Below are positions 14,144 to 14,968 of a DNA stretch of 14,968 nucleotides, in pieces. The DNA is from Chitinophagaceae bacterium (lineage in GTDB: Bacteria > Bacteroidota > Bacteroidia > Chitinophagales > Chitinophagaceae), in the NCBI GenBank assembly GCA_003167015.1, contig PMUF01000236.1, positions 1-14,968 of the forward strand. The letters run 5' to 3'. Under the pieces are notes generated by a model. The model ran no database searches and was not told where the DNA came from. It saw only the letters and a list, made by a program, of their open reading frames with translations. Every line of letters starts with the position of its first letter. Position 1 is the stretch's first letter. Position numbers and translations under genes: made by a program.

Positions 14144-14509
14144 TCACAAAGGGGTGCTCCACAAGGCGTTTAACAATGGGGAGACCGAATCACTATTGGC
14201 CTTCAGGGCGACGGCGACCCCCAGCAGAAGCATGCTGGCGACGATCATTCCCCAAACCTTAAACCCTCGCCCCGCCTGATAACACATCATCCCATCATGC
14301 CTGGAGAATATTTTGACGCCAAAATAGCCCACCGGTCCCAGCAACGCGGCGTAGACGAAACCCATAGTGCCTTTCCTCTCTTTAAATCTGAGATGCGGCT
14401 TTGGATATGTCGTCCCGAGGGCCGCGGTGGCCGGCTTAGACGACAAAGAGGCGGCGTGGGTCGCGTCGAGGAGAAGGAGGAAAGAAAGGGCTAGCAGTAT
14501 TTTTTGCAT
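14144..14509 (-). CDS. Small secreted/membrane protein with RKGTxGF...LLGPVG motif, probably frameshifted near its end
   Basis: 121 residues as read. It has a signal peptide (MQKILLALSFLLLLDATHA, cleavage near Ala19/Ala20), a short linker, then ERKGTMGFVYAALLGPVGYFGVKIFS (about 44-69), a glycine-rich hydrophobic segment. A second hydrophobic segment follows (about 84-104). The core is shared with the gene just upstream, so the two are tandem paralogues. I do not recognise a named function; the family seems to be small Bacteroidota envelope proteins of unknown role. The reading ends SPLLNALWSTPL, but one base of shift near 14187-14193 would give NSDFGLPIVKRLVEHPF then VSEVLRFFPGKKK, stopping at 14106 right before the hairpin. 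That looks like a natural C-terminus and would make 134 residues. Start ATG is four bases after the upstream stop, so the pair is an operon. Confidence 0.65.
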   Translation of the reverse strand: MQKILLALSFLLLLDATHAASLSSKPATAALGTTYPKPHLRFKERKGTMGFVYAALLGPVGYFGVKIFSRHDGMMCYQAGRGFKVWGMIVASMLLLGVAVALKANSDSVSPLLNALWSTPL

Positions 14510-14513
14510 AGTA

Positions 14514-14968
14514 TCAATATTTGAAGAACATGGTTGGTGGCCAATCGGCGGGTAGCTGGGTCGGAGCCGGAGCAGGTTTCTTTTTTGTGGAGGGAGAAGA
14601 CGAGCCTATGTCGGGGAGATTGATATTATTTGCCCAGCTGTTATTCGAGCTATGGTTGCTGCCGGAGCCGCCTGCGCTTTTGGCACCAAGGAGGATAAGC
14701 CAGCAGAGGGCTGCTATGATCACGACCTTTGCAAAGATGACGCAGCCTTTTTTGGCCGCTTTTCGCTGGACATGGCTATGTGAAAAAAGATAGACACCGC
14801 CAAGCCCTACAGGTCCCAGCAAAAGCCCCGAAATAAATCCGACGGTTCCTTTTCTTTTATCCGTAGCGGGATCGTTAACAGGCGATTTGGCCGTCGAGTC
14901 GGCGAGCAAGGATACCGGTACGGCGGCAATACAGGTGTGCAGCGAGAGCAGGAGAACGGCAGCAAGCA
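14514..14968 (-). CDS. Small secreted/membrane protein, paralogue of its neighbour, 5' end beyond window
   Basis: Partial gene. The frame stays open to the window edge, so the start codon is outside. The visible N-terminal part reads LAAVLLLSLHTCIAAVPV, evidently the hydrophobic core and end of a signal peptide. A TTG at 14909 would be an artefactual start inside it. The core is KRKGTVGFISGLLLGPVGLGGVYLFS, matching the downstream gene at RKGTxGF, LLGPVG and GVxxFS, followed by a second hydrophobic segment (VVIIAALCWLILLGA). The C-terminal third is low-complexity: Gly/Ser/Asn-rich, then Lys/Pro/Ala-rich (STKKKPAPAPTQLP), ending WPPTMFFKY. This may be an exposed or flexible tail. Function unknown; likely in the inner membrane or periplasm with two membrane-associated segments. 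It is co-transcribed with the neighbour four bases downstream. Confidence 0.7.
   Translation of the reverse strand, partial: LAAVLLLSLHTCIAAVPVSLLADSTAKSPVNDPATDKRKGTVGFISGLLLGPVGLGGVYLFSHSHVQRKAAKKGCVIFAKVVIIAALCWLILLGAKSAGGSGSNHSSNNSWANNINLPDIGSSSPSTKKKPAPAPTQLPADWPPTMFFKY

Overview
The window looks like a chromosomal segment from a Bacteroidota bacterium, probably a Chitinophagaceae-type member. The evidence is a SusC/SusD pair, TAnnTTTG-type -7 boxes lying just before start codons, mostly weak Shine-Dalgarno signals, a MacB/FtsX permease of the long Bacteroidota type, and an ORF6N-family remnant. The taxon is an inference from gene content, because no rRNA or marker gene is present. I see no tRNA, rRNA, CRISPR array or insertion sequence.

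Layout, left to right. (1) 1-3900: the 3' part of a SusC/RagA TonB-dependent outer-membrane transporter followed by its SusD-type lipoprotein, closed by a strong hairpin terminator at about 3930-3962. (2) 4151-7936: a tight four-gene operon whose families all point to aminophosphonate breakdown. It holds a PhnZ-like HD-domain di-iron oxygenase, a phosphonatase-like HAD hydrolase with the Schiff-base lysine kept, a 12-TM DUF5690/MFS-type carrier, and a FAD-dependent amine oxidase of the phosphonate-associated TIGR03364 type. No PhnW transaminase, PhnY hydroxylase or PhnCDE transporter is present. (3) 7957-11168: a PAP2 lipid phosphatase, then a coupled pair made of a DPM1-like GT2 glycosyltransferase and an ArnT-like GT39 membrane glycosyltransferase. 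This looks like a polyprenyl-phosphate-sugar route that glycosylates an envelope lipid or glycan. (4) 11326-13695: a 789-residue ABC-transporter permease without its ATPase. (5) 13705-13990, minus strand: an ORF6N-domain pseudogene with its middle deleted. (6) 14106-14968, minus strand: two related small secreted/membrane proteins in tandem; the upstream one runs off the window edge and the downstream one appears to carry a late frameshift.

How the genes may work together (inference): the DUF5690 carrier would bring an aminophosphonate across the inner membrane. The FAD oxidase would deaminate 2-aminoethylphosphonate or its N-methyl form to phosphonoacetaldehyde, and the HAD hydrolase would release phosphate and acetaldehyde. 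The PhnZ-like oxygenase would add a second, oxidative C-P cleavage branch for a 1-hydroxylated aminophosphonate. The neighbouring SusCD pair could serve outer-membrane uptake, but it sits behind its own terminator and the link is only positional.
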